Source: an uncultured Endomicrobiia bacterium
GTDB lineage: Bacteria > Elusimicrobiota > Endomicrobiia > Endomicrobiales > Endomicrobiaceae
Length of the DNA: 9,023 nucleotides
Direction: 5' to 3'
Assembly (NCBI GenBank): GCA_905236115.1
Contig: CAJOOL010000179.1
Span: 1 to 9,023, forward strand
The notes under the pieces were generated by a model, which saw only the letters and a list, made by a program, of their open reading frames with translations, searched no databases and was not told the DNA's origin. The position numbers were made by a program, and so were the translations under genes. Shown here piece by piece: positions 1-7,163 of this stretch (its first letter is position 1; every line of letters begins with the position of its first letter).

Positions 1-77
1 CGCGATAAATTGCCCATTATCCCTGCGAAGTTCCGCCTCTTTATAGGCAAAATCTGCTTCGGGCTTTGCTCATTCAT
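1..77 (-). other. Unresolved G+C-richer segment at window edge; possible start of a truncated ORF
   Basis: Counting by eye, about half of the first 70 bases are G or C, against roughly a third elsewhere, so this stretch stands apart from its surroundings. On the minus strand an ATG at 77-75 opens a frame that stays open to the window edge, beginning MNEQSPKQILPIKRRNF. An AAAGGAAA lies upstream but about 15 nt away, which is far for a ribosome binding site. A second minus frame, entered after a TGA, also reads protein-like to the edge (AKPEADFAYKEAELRRDNGQ), so the reading frame cannot be decided. It lies beyond the purE terminator and would be a separate unit. I recognise no family. It may be a gene start, a gene remnant or a dispersed repeat. 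Confidence 0.25.
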
Positions 78-108
78 AATTAATCAGTATTTCCTTTAAA
101 TTTTTACC

Positions 109-156
109 AAAAAAACGCTGATTATCTTTATTCCGTCTTTAGAATAATTCAGCGTT
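109..156 (-). terminator. Rho-independent terminator after purE
   Basis: Read on the minus strand, the arm AACGCTGA (156-149) pairs perfectly with TCAGCGTT (121-114). The stem can extend by about five more pairs (TTATT with GATAA) past a one-base bulge. A run of seven T follows directly (115-109). It begins 27 nt after the purE stop codon, the expected place for the end of the purine transcript. On the plus strand the hairpin is not followed by T, so it should act in one direction only. Confidence 0.85.
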
Positions 157-182
157 TAATTGTCTGTATCCAATAAATTTAA

Positions 183-725
183 TTATAAATTTCCTTTCAT
201 CTCTTCCAAATATTTTTTATAGCCGGATTCGTTTAATTTCTTATCTTTTTGTAAAATTTTTTCTTTCATTTGTTTTCTGTATTGCAAAAGTTTTTCGGCA
301 ACGGTTTTATCACTTAAAGCAAGAATTTCCATAGAAAGTATTGCGGCATTTACGGCTCCCGCTTTTCCCAAAGAAACACAAGCTACAGGTATTGACGGAG
401 GCATCTGTGCTACGGAAAAAAGTGCATCCATACCTGCAAGACTTTGCGAAGACATCGGCACGCCTATAACAGGAAGAATTGTTTCCGAAGCTACTACACC
501 CGGAAGTGCGGCAGACATACCCGCAACGGCTATAAAAACTTTCGCTCCGTTATTTACGGCACTATTTACGCACTGTTTTACAAATTCGGAAGTTCTGTGT
601 GCGGATGCAATATTTACCGAGTATTTTATTTCAAACTTATCAAATATTTTTAAGGTTTCGGCCACCGTCGGCAAGTCGGAATCCGAACCCATAATTACGG
701 CAACATCTATTTTTTGTTTATCCAT
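183..725 (-). CDS. purE: N5-carboxyaminoimidazole ribonucleotide mutase (PurE, class I type)
   Basis: PurE makes 4-carboxy-5-aminoimidazole ribonucleotide in cytosolic de novo purine synthesis. Class I enzymes rearrange N5-CAIR made by PurK; class II enzymes carboxylate AIR directly. The 180-aa protein opens with the family signature MGSDSDLPT (12-20), followed by SAHRT (41-45) with the conserved His43. Next come AGMSAALPGVVAS (68-80), LPVIGVP (84-90) and a QMP loop (107-109). SAHRT and the LPVIGVP region favour class I, but no purK is visible, so the reaction is not proven. The last ~30 residues form a Lys-rich tail beyond the core fold. The start is the ATG at 725-723, with the Shine-Dalgarno GAGGG at 737-733 (7-nt spacing) lying inside the end of purD. 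The gene overlaps purD by 19 bp, so translational coupling is likely. A terminator follows at once. Confidence 0.96.
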   Translation of the reverse strand: MDKQKIDVAVIMGSDSDLPTVAETLKIFDKFEIKYSVNIASAHRTSEFVKQCVNSAVNNGAKVFIAVAGMSAALPGVVASETILPVIGVPMSSQSLAGMDALFSVAQMPPSIPVACVSLGKAGAVNAAILSMEILALSDKTVAEKLLQYRKQMKEKILQKDKKLNESGYKKYLEEMKGNL

Positions 726-1999
726 TGTAATGCCCTCTGTGCAATATCTTTTCTGTAATGCATTTTATCAAATTTTATTTTCGGAACGGTTTTATAAACT
801 TTATCAATTGCGGATTTTATATCGGCGGCAACCGAAGTAAGAACAAGCACTCTTCCGCCGGAAGTTAAAATATTTCCGTCGTCGGCTCTTTTTGTTCCTG
901 CATGAAAAATAACGGCTTCGTCTTCTTTTACATCATTCAAGCCCGATATCGGAAGATTTTTTTCATATTTTTCCGGGTATCCGCCCGATGCAAGCACTAC
1001 GCAGACTGCCGATTTATCAGACCATTCTATATTTACTTTATCCAGAGTTCCGGCAACGGTATGTTCTACAATGTCTGCCAAATCCGTTTTTAAAAGAGGA
1101 ATAATAACCTGTGTTTCGGGATCACCGAAACGGCAGTTGAATTCCAATACATAAGGATTTCCGTTATCAACCATAAAACCGATATAAAGAATTCCTTTAT
1201 AATCTATATTTTCTTTTTCCAGTCCTTTAATAATATTCGGCATTATTTCTTCATTTACTTTTTTTAATAACTCTTTTGTTGCTACCGGTGCAGGAGCATA
1301 AGCACCCATACCGCCGGTATTTAAGCCGGTATCACCGTCACCGACTCTTTTATGGTCTTGTGCCGCAGGCATTATTGAAAAATGTTTTCCGTCGGTAAAA
1401 ACAAGAATGGAAGTTTCCTGTCCTTCAAGCCACTGTTCAAAAATTATTTTATCGCCTGCAGAACCGAAAGATTTATCCTGCATTATTTCTTTTAATGCTT
1501 CCAGTGCCTCAGCTCTGTTTCGGCACATTATTACGCCTTTTCCTGCTGCAAGACCGTCAGCTTTTACAACTACTTTTTTATTTTCGTCCCATTCTTCTTT
1601 AAGAAATTTTTCAGCTGCCGAAAATTCGTTAAAAGTTTTATATTCCGCCGTCGGAACGTTATATTTTCTCATAAAATCTTTTGCAAAAGTTTTGCTTGCT
1701 TCAAGCATCGCACCTTTTTTGGACGGGCCGAAAATTTTTAATCCTTTGGAATTAAAAAAATCCGTTATTCCAAGTGCCAAAGGAACTTCCGGACCGACAA
1801 ACGTATAATCTATTTTGTTTTCAAGTGCAAATTTTGCAAGAGCTTCAAAATCGTCAACTTTTATATTTACAAGCTCAGCCTGTTCGGCAATTCCGGCATT
1901 TCCCGGTGCACAGTAAATCTTTTCAATTTTTTTACTTTGAGAAAGTTTCCAAATAATGGCATGCTCTCTTCCGCCACTGCCTATAACCAAAAATTTCAT
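707..1999 (-). CDS. purD: Phosphoribosylamine--glycine ligase (GARS, PurD)
   Basis: PurD joins glycine to phosphoribosylamine using ATP, giving glycinamide ribonucleotide, the second step of de novo purine synthesis in the cytosol. The 430-aa length is normal for a monofunctional bacterial PurD. An N-terminal domain carries GSGGREHA (7-14), PGNAG (32-36) and VGPE (68-71). The ATP-grasp core has VVKADGLAAGKGV (144-156), the block QDHKRVGDGDTGLNTGGMG (214-232) and the metal/ATP-binding FNCRFGDPETQ (287-297). The C-terminal domain has ASGGYP (337-342). All hallmark motifs look intact. The start is the ATG at 1999-1997, with AGAGGT about 9 nt upstream. It sits 19 nt after the small Cys-rich gene and overlaps purE by 19 bp at its TAG stop, so the three genes probably share one mRNA from the promoter near 2400. 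Confidence 0.97.
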   Translation of the reverse strand: MKFLVIGSGGREHAIIWKLSQSKKIEKIYCAPGNAGIAEQAELVNIKVDDFEALAKFALENKIDYTFVGPEVPLALGITDFFNSKGLKIFGPSKKGAMLEASKTFAKDFMRKYNVPTAEYKTFNEFSAAEKFLKEEWDENKKVVVKADGLAAGKGVIMCRNRAEALEALKEIMQDKSFGSAGDKIIFEQWLEGQETSILVFTDGKHFSIMPAAQDHKRVGDGDTGLNTGGMGAYAPAPVATKELLKKVNEEIMPNIIKGLEKENIDYKGILYIGFMVDNGNPYVLEFNCRFGDPETQVIIPLLKTDLADIVEHTVAGTLDKVNIEWSDKSAVCVVLASGGYPEKYEKNLPISGLNDVKEDEAVIFHAGTKRADDGNILTSGGRVLVLTSVAADIKSAIDKVYKTVPKIKFDKMHYRKDIAQRALQWINKK

Positions 2000-2018
2000 C
2001 TGATATTGACCTCTTCAG

Positions 2019-2327
2019 CTAAAATATATATTTATCAAAAAATTTGACCAAAATTAAAAAAGATATAAAAGAAATTATAAATGTGGCAACCATTGTAACC
2101 CAATTGGACTTTATCAAAGTTTTCATACCGTTATCCGTTTTGTTGCCGCCTTTTTGCATGGCATAAGCCAATCTTATTTCTTTACTTAAATCCGCATACT
2201 CCACAAACTCCGGACAAGAATCCTGTTCTCTTTTCCACTTGCAGCCCATCATACAAAATACTTTTCCCTCACCGTTCGGGTCAACAGTGTTATCCCCTTG
2301 AAAAAGACAAGTTATACAACTTTTCAT
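2019..2327 (-). CDS. Small Cys-rich protein with C-terminal membrane anchor, unknown function
   Basis: I do not recognise a family. From the ATG at 2327-2325 the protein has 102 residues. The N-terminal half holds five cysteines at 4, 7, 25, 29 and 38 (CxxC-x17-CxxxC-x8-C), a pattern that could bind zinc or an Fe-S cluster. A charged middle (about 43-75) follows, then one strongly hydrophobic helix (about 76-96) and the short tail FFDKYIF. No signal peptide precedes the Cys region, so by inference it is tail-anchored with the Cys domain in the cytosol. The start was chosen because GGGGG (2336-2332) lies 4 nt before the ATG. An in-frame TTG at 2351 would only add LFFLVGGK, encoded by the leader poly-T/SD stretch. 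It is the first gene after a strong promoter and lies 19 nt before purD, so it is probably co-transcribed with purD and purE. A role in purine synthesis is not implied by the sequence itself. Confidence 0.75.
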   Translation of the reverse strand: MKSCITCLFQGDNTVDPNGEGKVFCMMGCKWKREQDSCPEFVEYADLSKEIRLAYAMQKGGNKTDNGMKTLIKSNWVTMVATFIISFISFLILVKFFDKYIF

Positions 2328-2347
2328 TTTTCCCCCAACCAAAAAAA

Positions 2348-2375
2348 ACAATTTATAATTTACAATTTATAATTT
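2348..2375 (-). repeat. Perfect 14-bp tandem duplication in the leader
   Basis: The unit ACAATTTATAATTT (plus strand) occurs twice head to tail, at 2348-2361 and 2362-2375, with no mismatch. It lies between the predicted transcription start (about 2388) and the ribosome binding site of the small Cys-rich gene, next to an A8 tract (2341-2348 on the plus strand). It is therefore in the 5' untranslated leader of the purD-purE transcript. It may be a slippage product or a protein-binding site; nothing in the sequence decides this. Confidence 0.8.
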
Positions 2376-2394
2376 TTAGAATTAATACTGATAT

Positions 2395-2423
2395 ATTATA
2401 CTACTTTTTATATTGTTTGCCAA
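2395..2423 (-). promoter_or_regulatory. Sigma-70-type promoter for the small gene-purD-purE unit
   Basis: On the minus strand there is TTGGCA (2423-2418; five of six bases match TTGACA), a 17-nt spacer and a perfect TATAAT (2400-2395). The predicted start of transcription is near 2388, leaving a leader of about 60 nt. The promoter begins just 17 bp after the lpxB stop. No convincing terminator lies between, so read-through from the pilus-lpxB transcript into the purine genes is also possible. Confidence 0.8.
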
Positions 2424-2440
2424 TAAAAAAGTATCTCCGT

Positions 2441-3544
2441 TTAAAACAAATCGTATATTTTTTGTGCGGCTCTTTTGTAAACGCCTTTATTTCCAAGAAT
2501 TTGCCTGAGATGAAAAAATTCTTCTTTTACTTCATTATACTTTTCAGGCTTTAAAATTTCCAAAACTTTATTTGAAATAAATTCCGGCGATGCTTTATGC
2601 TGTATACATTCAGGAACAATTTCTTTATCAAGAAGAATATTTGCAAGCGTAATATATTTTACCCTTACAATAAGCCTTGCCAAAATATAATTAGCCCATG
2701 AAAGTTTATACATTACAACCATCGGGATACCCATTAAAACATTTTCCAAGCTTACCGTTCCCGACGGACAAACGGCAATATCAATTTTTTTTCTTTCTTC
2801 AAAATCCGAACCGTTTTTTATCCTTATATAATCCGGAATTTTCGCTTCGGGTTTATCAAGCGAAAACAAAATAAATTCGGCATTAATTTTTTCTTTTAAA
2901 ATTTCCGCCGTTTCAAGTATTATCGGAAGATGTCTTTTGACGGTGTTTTTTCTGCTTCCGGCAAACAATCCCACGGTTATTTTTTTATCGTTACCGGGTT
3001 TATACTTTAAATTTTCCGTTTCCGGAACCAAATCCGCTACGGGATTTCCCTCAAAAAACGCTTTAACATTTTCTTTCTCATACATTTCAACTTCAAAAGG
3101 AAATATCGGAAAAACAACATCAACATATTTTGCGATATTTTTTATTCTGTATTTTCTGGATGCCCACACCTGCGGAGCAACAAAATAAATTACGGGAATT
3201 TTCATTTCATGTGCCGCTTTTGCAATATGAATATTGAAACCGTAATAATCCACAAGAATTACTTTGGAAATTTTTTGTTCAAGAAAAATCCGCTTTATTT
3301 TCTTTAAAACATTCTTTAAAAAAAAGACCTGTTTTAAAGGAAAAAAACCGAACGCATTTATATTGACTATATCTTCAACAAATCCGTCCGTAACGGATTT
3401 TAAGTTGTTTCCGCCGACGGCAAAAACTTTAACATTTTTATTTTTTGAAAAATAAATTTTTTTAATTTCTTTTATTAAATTGGCTGCGTGAATGTCACCG
3501 GATATATCACCGGCGGAAATAAAAATATTTTGATTATTATCCAT
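2441..3544 (-). CDS. lpxB: Lipid A disaccharide synthase (LpxB)
   Basis: LpxB is a GT-B fold glycosyltransferase (family GT19) acting at the inner face of the cytoplasmic membrane. It joins lipid X and UDP-diacylglucosamine to form the tetraacyl disaccharide core of lipid A. The 367-aa length is near the usual size. Motifs in order: AGDISGD (11-17, the counterpart of GEPSGD), VDYYGFN (98-104, with the conserved Asp99), VAPQVWASR (122-130), EGNPVADLV (165-173), FAGSRKNTV (194-202, counterpart of LPGSRxxE but without the Glu) and the donor-site block CPSGTVSLENVLMGIPMV (259-276). Start is the ATG at 3544-3542 with AAGGTG 11 nt upstream. It lies 34 nt after tadC with no terminator or clear promoter between, so it appears to be the last gene of the Tad operon. 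This is good evidence for an LPS-bearing outer membrane. Confidence 0.95.
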   Translation of the reverse strand: MDNNQNIFISAGDISGDIHAANLIKEIKKIYFSKNKNVKVFAVGGNNLKSVTDGFVEDIVNINAFGFFPLKQVFFLKNVLKKIKRIFLEQKISKVILVDYYGFNIHIAKAAHEMKIPVIYFVAPQVWASRKYRIKNIAKYVDVVFPIFPFEVEMYEKENVKAFFEGNPVADLVPETENLKYKPGNDKKITVGLFAGSRKNTVKRHLPIILETAEILKEKINAEFILFSLDKPEAKIPDYIRIKNGSDFEERKKIDIAVCPSGTVSLENVLMGIPMVVMYKLSWANYILARLIVRVKYITLANILLDKEIVPECIQHKASPEFISNKVLEILKPEKYNEVKEEFFHLRQILGNKGVYKRAAQKIYDLF

Positions 3545-3578
3545 AAATTTTATTGCACCTTACAAAATTTTAAAAAAG

Positions 3579-4469
3579 CTATAAAACGGAACCCGATTTG
3601 ATAAACGAAATAACAAACGGAGCAAAAAGCAAAATAAATATCGTCGGCAAAATAAGAAGCGTCATTGGAATAAGCATTTTTATCGGAGCTTCATGAGCTT
3701 TCTTTTCCGCTGCGGTAACATTATCGTTATTTATCTGTTCGGCAATTTTATATAAACTGTCGGTCAAACCGGTTCCCGTATCCAAAGAAATATTTAAGGC
3801 TTTTACAAAAGTATTAAGCTGTAAAAGATTATATTTTTCCGCCGTTTCGTTGAAAGCCGTTTTTACATCCATTCCCAAAGAAACTTTATCAAGAATAATT
3901 TTAAATTCTTTTATTAAATATCCGTCCAAAATATTTACTATTTTGTTTAACGAAGAATTAAAATCTATTCCGGAATAAATCATTATGGCCATTAAGTTGG
4001 CGGCATCGGGAAGCTGTTTAACTATGGAAGTTGTTATTTTGTCATACTGTTCCGTCAATTTTAAATACGGAAGAATTAAAAACACCGCACCCAGACAGAA
4101 CATAAAAAATATATCACTGCCGAAAACAACAAACGAACAGATACATCCAAAAATAAAACAAACAATCTGTATAAAAACAAAATTATACGCGTTAATTTCC
4201 AAGCCGTTTTCAAAATCAAAAATTTTAAGCATATTGTCAATTTTATTTATGTAATCGGTAAAAATTTTAAATTTTATTTTTTTTAAAACGGGAACAAAAA
4301 TTTTGGAAAAATTTACCGAATGCATCAGAGCAATATTTCTTTTATCGCTGGTTTTGTTTTCATAAAATTTTTGTTTTGAATAAAATTTTGACATAAAAAT
4401 TTCAAACATGGAATAAAAAACATAAAAAGCCGCAAAACAAAAAATAAAAGATAAAACAAAATATATCAT
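3579..4469 (-). CDS. tadC: Tad pilus inner-membrane platform protein TadC
   Basis: TadC pairs with TadB as the inner-membrane platform (GspF/PilC superfamily) through which the CpaF ATPase drives Flp pilin assembly. The 296-aa protein has an N-terminal membrane segment (about 2-24), a central pair (about 95-135), a cytosolic T2SSF domain (about 150-250; LPDAANLMAIMIYSGIDF and the downstream SLDTGTGLTDSL are typical) and a C-terminal segment (about 266-290). The last is introduced by the TadC-like KAHEAPIKMLIPMTLLILP. The start is the ATG at 4469-4467, which overlaps the tadB TGA in an ATGA and so suggests translational coupling. The frame is open 20 codons further upstream, to an ATG at 4529, but those residues are polar, lie inside tadB and would displace the membrane segment from the N-terminus. 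Assignment as TadC rather than a second TadB rests on gene order and the C-terminal motif. Confidence 0.88.
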   Translation of the reverse strand: MIYFVLSFIFCFAAFYVFYSMFEIFMSKFYSKQKFYENKTSDKRNIALMHSVNFSKIFVPVLKKIKFKIFTDYINKIDNMLKIFDFENGLEINAYNFVFIQIVCFIFGCICSFVVFGSDIFFMFCLGAVFLILPYLKLTEQYDKITTSIVKQLPDAANLMAIMIYSGIDFNSSLNKIVNILDGYLIKEFKIILDKVSLGMDVKTAFNETAEKYNLLQLNTFVKALNISLDTGTGLTDSLYKIAEQINNDNVTAAEKKAHEAPIKMLIPMTLLILPTIFILLFAPFVISFIKSGSVL

Positions 4470-5284
4470 AATTTTATATCCGCTATTTTTTTCATTACAA
4501 ACGCACCTGTCAGTATCATAATAATACATATAAACAAAATTATATTCCCCGGCAATGTTGTAAACAAAGTTGAAATCATATCCTGCTCAAAAAGATAAAC
4601 AAGAAAAAGAATAACAAACGGTATAAAACTTACAATATTTCCGGAAAAACGCACCTGAGAAGTAAGAACATCCACCTTTGCCGAAAGAGCCATTTTTCTG
4701 TTTAAAGATTCTTCTATTTTTAAAAGTATATCGGACATTTTTATACCTGTAGAAAAAGACAGTCTTAAAGAATCCGTAAAAAAACCGTATTGTTCGTTTT
4801 GAATATTTTCGGCGGAATTTTTCAGTGCGGTATCCAAACTTATACCCCTGTTGACTTTATTTAATATATCCTTAAATTCCGAGCTTAACGGCTCTTTTAT
4901 CTGTTTTGATACGGAATCTATTGACTGGACAAAAGACTCACCTGCCGAAACGGAATTTCTGAAAAGCCTTATCAATTCAAAAATTTGTTTATCAATATTT
5001 TTGGAATATTTTTGTCTGCGGTTTTCGGAAGCATTCCATAAAATATACGCCGCCGCAACAGTTATTATAAGTGCATAAATAACATTCAACAAAAGCGATA
5101 TCAAAATAAAAGCGGAAATAAAAAGAAAAACTTTTAATCTTTTATTGTTCACCTTATTTTTCGTATCACCGCCGGAAACGGTATTTTGCGGTAAAACGTT
5201 GTTTCCGTGCTTTAACAATACAAAAACAAAATATACCAGAAAAAATATTGATATGAAAAATAATATTAAATAAATTAGTGTCAT
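4466..5284 (-). CDS. tadB: Tad pilus inner-membrane platform protein TadB
   Basis: TadB is the first of the two GspF-like polytopic proteins that form the inner-membrane core of the Tad machine. The 272-aa sequence is somewhat short for TadB (often about 300 or more). It shows a membrane helix at 3-24, a polar linker, a hydrophobic pair (about 51-84) and a cytosolic T2SSF domain at about 97-210. That domain contains FELIRLFRNSVSAGESFVQS (102-121) and LRLSFSTGIKMSDIL (173-187). Two more helices follow (about 215-233 and 246-264). It begins 4 nt after the cpaF stop. No Shine-Dalgarno is visible before its ATG: the upstream bases are almost all A and T, with seven A running into the start. Translation probably depends on ribosomes finishing cpaF. 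It ends in the ATGA overlap with tadC. Confidence 0.9.
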   Translation of the reverse strand: MTLIYLILFFISIFFLVYFVFVLLKHGNNVLPQNTVSGGDTKNKVNNKRLKVFLFISAFILISLLLNVIYALIITVAAAYILWNASENRRQKYSKNIDKQIFELIRLFRNSVSAGESFVQSIDSVSKQIKEPLSSEFKDILNKVNRGISLDTALKNSAENIQNEQYGFFTDSLRLSFSTGIKMSDILLKIEESLNRKMALSAKVDVLTSQVRFSGNIVSFIPFVILFLVYLFEQDMISTLFTTLPGNIILFICIIMILTGAFVMKKIADIKL

Positions 5285-5288
5285 TTTT

Positions 5289-7163
5289 TTAAATTTTAAA
5301 AACCGGAATTATTTTATATCCGTCCGCCGTATTTTCATCTTTTTCAATAACGGATATTTCGGAAATTTTTCTTGAACCGTCGGGAAACCTTGAAACCTGC
5401 ACTATAATATCTATCGCGGAAACTATCATTGAAACCACGGACTTTTCAGGCAGTTCAAACCCGGCCATAAGAGACATTACAACCAGCCTTGAAACAGCAT
5501 CTTTACAGGAATTGGAATGAACTGTTGTCATGGAACCGCTGTGTCCCGTATTCATTGCCTGCAGCATATCCAGCGTTTCGCCTGCACGACACTCGCCGAC
5601 AATAATTCTGTCGGGCCTCATTCTTAAAGAATTTACGACAAGCTGTCTTATACTGATTTCCGATGTTCCCTCTAAAGATTTCGGTCTTGACTCCAGCCTT
5701 ATGACGTGTTCCTGCTGAAGCTGAAGTTCCGCAGAATCTTCTATGGTAACAATTCTTTCTTTGCTGCCGATAAAAGAAGAAACTATATTTAATAAAGTTG
5801 TTTTCCCGGAACCTGTTCCGCCGGAAATAAGAATATTCTTTTTCTGCGATACGGCATTTTTTAAAAAGTCCAGCATTTCGGGAGTTATTGAACCGTAATT
5901 TATCAGATCCTGTCCGTATAATTTATGTTTTGAAAATTTTCTTATGGTAAGTACCGGTCCTTGTAAAGATACGGGAGCAATTACGGCATTTACTCTGGAA
6001 CCGTCTTTCAGCCTTGCATCAACTATCGGGGAAGCTTCATCAATATGTCTGCCGACGGAAGAAACTATTCTGTTTATGACAATTTTAAGTTTTTCAACAT
6101 CGGAAAATTTCTTATCGGTTTTTTCTATTTTTCCTTTTCTTTCAACATAAATATTTTCATATCCGTTGACCATAATTTCCGTAACGGTTTCATCGGAAAT
6201 CAAATCTTCTATTACGCCAAGCCCCGCAATATCATCTATAAGCTCTTTTATCAAAATTTCTTTTACATCAAAAGCAATATCAATTTTATATTTTAAAAGA
6301 AGTTCCGCAATTTTCAGCCGTATAACATCAGCCAAAACATCTTTATCCTGCTCGTTTGAATATTCTTTCATTTCACAAATCAAATCTTTGTGCAGTCTTT
6401 CTTTTAAAAGAAAGTATTGAGCCGAATTAGGAAGATAAAAATTTTTATTGTCGGAATTTTTTTGTCCGTAAACATTGATAAAATCAATAACTTTATTTAT
6501 ATCTTTAATAAAATCATTGTTATTATCGTTAAACATAAACTTACTGTTTTGAACCTGCTGCAAAATCTGCAAAGAAAAAGTTATGTTTAAAGAATTCTTC
6601 GGAAAGATTTCGGACTCGTTTTCGTCAATATTATAATCTATGTCCGTTTTAAAAACTACGGGAACGAAATTTATATTTTTATTATAATATGCGGTAATAT
6701 TTGAAACGATATTTTTATAATTCGTCAAAGATACAGGCTCTTTTAAAACAGGCATTAAAACGATATCGGAAAAATTTAAAAGTTTTTTTAAATTTTCGTC
6801 ATAAAGATTATAAGAAATAAAAATATAATCATAAATTTCCGATAAAGTTTTTATTACATAAACAAAACCGTCATTTGATAAAATTTTTTGAATATCTTTA
6901 ACACACAGGACATCATTATTGTTGTTAAGATATGTTTTAAGCATAGGCAGATTAATATCGGATATTATATTTAAAATATCATCCAAATATTTAATATCGG
7001 TTCTGCCGTAATAAGACCACAGCAAATTTGCATTGGTTCTAAAATCTATGACGACATTCTTTTTGTTATTTTTTAAAGACAAAACGGATAACCCTCTTAA
7101 CAGAACATTTACATTTTGAGGATTATCCGTCTGACAAATTGAAACAACTTTGCTGTTTTCCAT
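5289..7163 (-). CDS. cpaF: Tad secretion ATPase CpaF/TadA with an extra N-terminal CpaE/TadZ-like domain
   Basis: CpaF/TadA is the hexameric cytosolic ATPase powering Flp pilus assembly. At 624 aa this protein is well above the usual 420-500. Residues about 245-624 are a full CpaF: a helical N-domain with TVTEIMVNGYENIYVER (326-342), DARLKDGSRVN (382-392), Walker A GGTGSGKT (448-455), the acidic box TIEDSAEL (473-480), Walker B IIVGECRAGE (520-529) and the His box HSGSMTTVHS (541-550). Residues 1-235 resemble a MinD-like CpaE/TadZ fold. VVSIC (6-10) opens it, followed by a helix, NVVIDFRTN (36-44), LDDIL (60-64), YDYIFISYN (111-119) and SDIVLMPVLKEPVSL (132-146). The Walker A slot reads CQTDNPQN, with no GKT. 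The fold assignment is inference from this layout. An Asn/Asp-rich linker (about 210-245) joins the parts. The start ATG at 7163-7161 overlaps the cpaB stop as TAATG, with AGGAAA just upstream. No internal start with a good ribosome site stood out. Confidence 0.94.
   Translation of the reverse strand: MENSKVVSICQTDNPQNVNVLLRGLSVLSLKNNKKNVVIDFRTNANLLWSYYGRTDIKYLDDILNIISDINLPMLKTYLNNNNDVLCVKDIQKILSNDGFVYVIKTLSEIYDYIFISYNLYDENLKKLLNFSDIVLMPVLKEPVSLTNYKNIVSNITAYYNKNINFVPVVFKTDIDYNIDENESEIFPKNSLNITFSLQILQQVQNSKFMFNDNNNDFIKDINKVIDFINVYGQKNSDNKNFYLPNSAQYFLLKERLHKDLICEMKEYSNEQDKDVLADVIRLKIAELLLKYKIDIAFDVKEILIKELIDDIAGLGVIEDLISDETVTEIMVNGYENIYVERKGKIEKTDKKFSDVEKLKIVINRIVSSVGRHIDEASPIVDARLKDGSRVNAVIAPVSLQGPVLTIRKFSKHKLYGQDLINYGSITPEMLDFLKNAVSQKKNILISGGTGSGKTTLLNIVSSFIGSKERIVTIEDSAELQLQQEHVIRLESRPKSLEGTSEISIRQLVVNSLRMRPDRIIVGECRAGETLDMLQAMNTGHSGSMTTVHSNSCKDAVSRLVVMSLMAGFELPEKSVVSMIVSAIDIIVQVSRFPDGSRKISEISVIEKDENTADGYKIIPVFKI

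Noticed and set aside
1407..1808. Open frame of about 130 codons on the plus strand opposite purD
   Set aside because: It lies wholly antisense to a clearly intact purD and has a low-complexity Ser/Ala-rich composition produced by the opposite-strand codons, with no recognisable motif.
2328..2351. TTG start adding 8 residues to the small Cys-rich protein
   Set aside because: Those codons consist of the leader T-run and the G5 ribosome site. The ATG at 2327 has that site directly upstream.
2424..2440. Terminator after lpxB
   Set aside because: There is a T6 run, but no stem of useful length precedes it.
3316..3325. A8 homopolymer (T8 in the coding strand) inside lpxB as a phase-variation tract
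   Set aside because: Runs of 7-8 A or T are common throughout this AT-rich window, and an on/off switch in an essential lipid A gene is unlikely. Nothing marks this run as special.
4470..4529. Upstream start for tadC adding 20 residues
   Set aside because: The extra residues are polar and Cys/Tyr/Lys-rich, overlap tadB, and would place a soluble stretch before the first membrane helix. The ATGA junction gives a better start.
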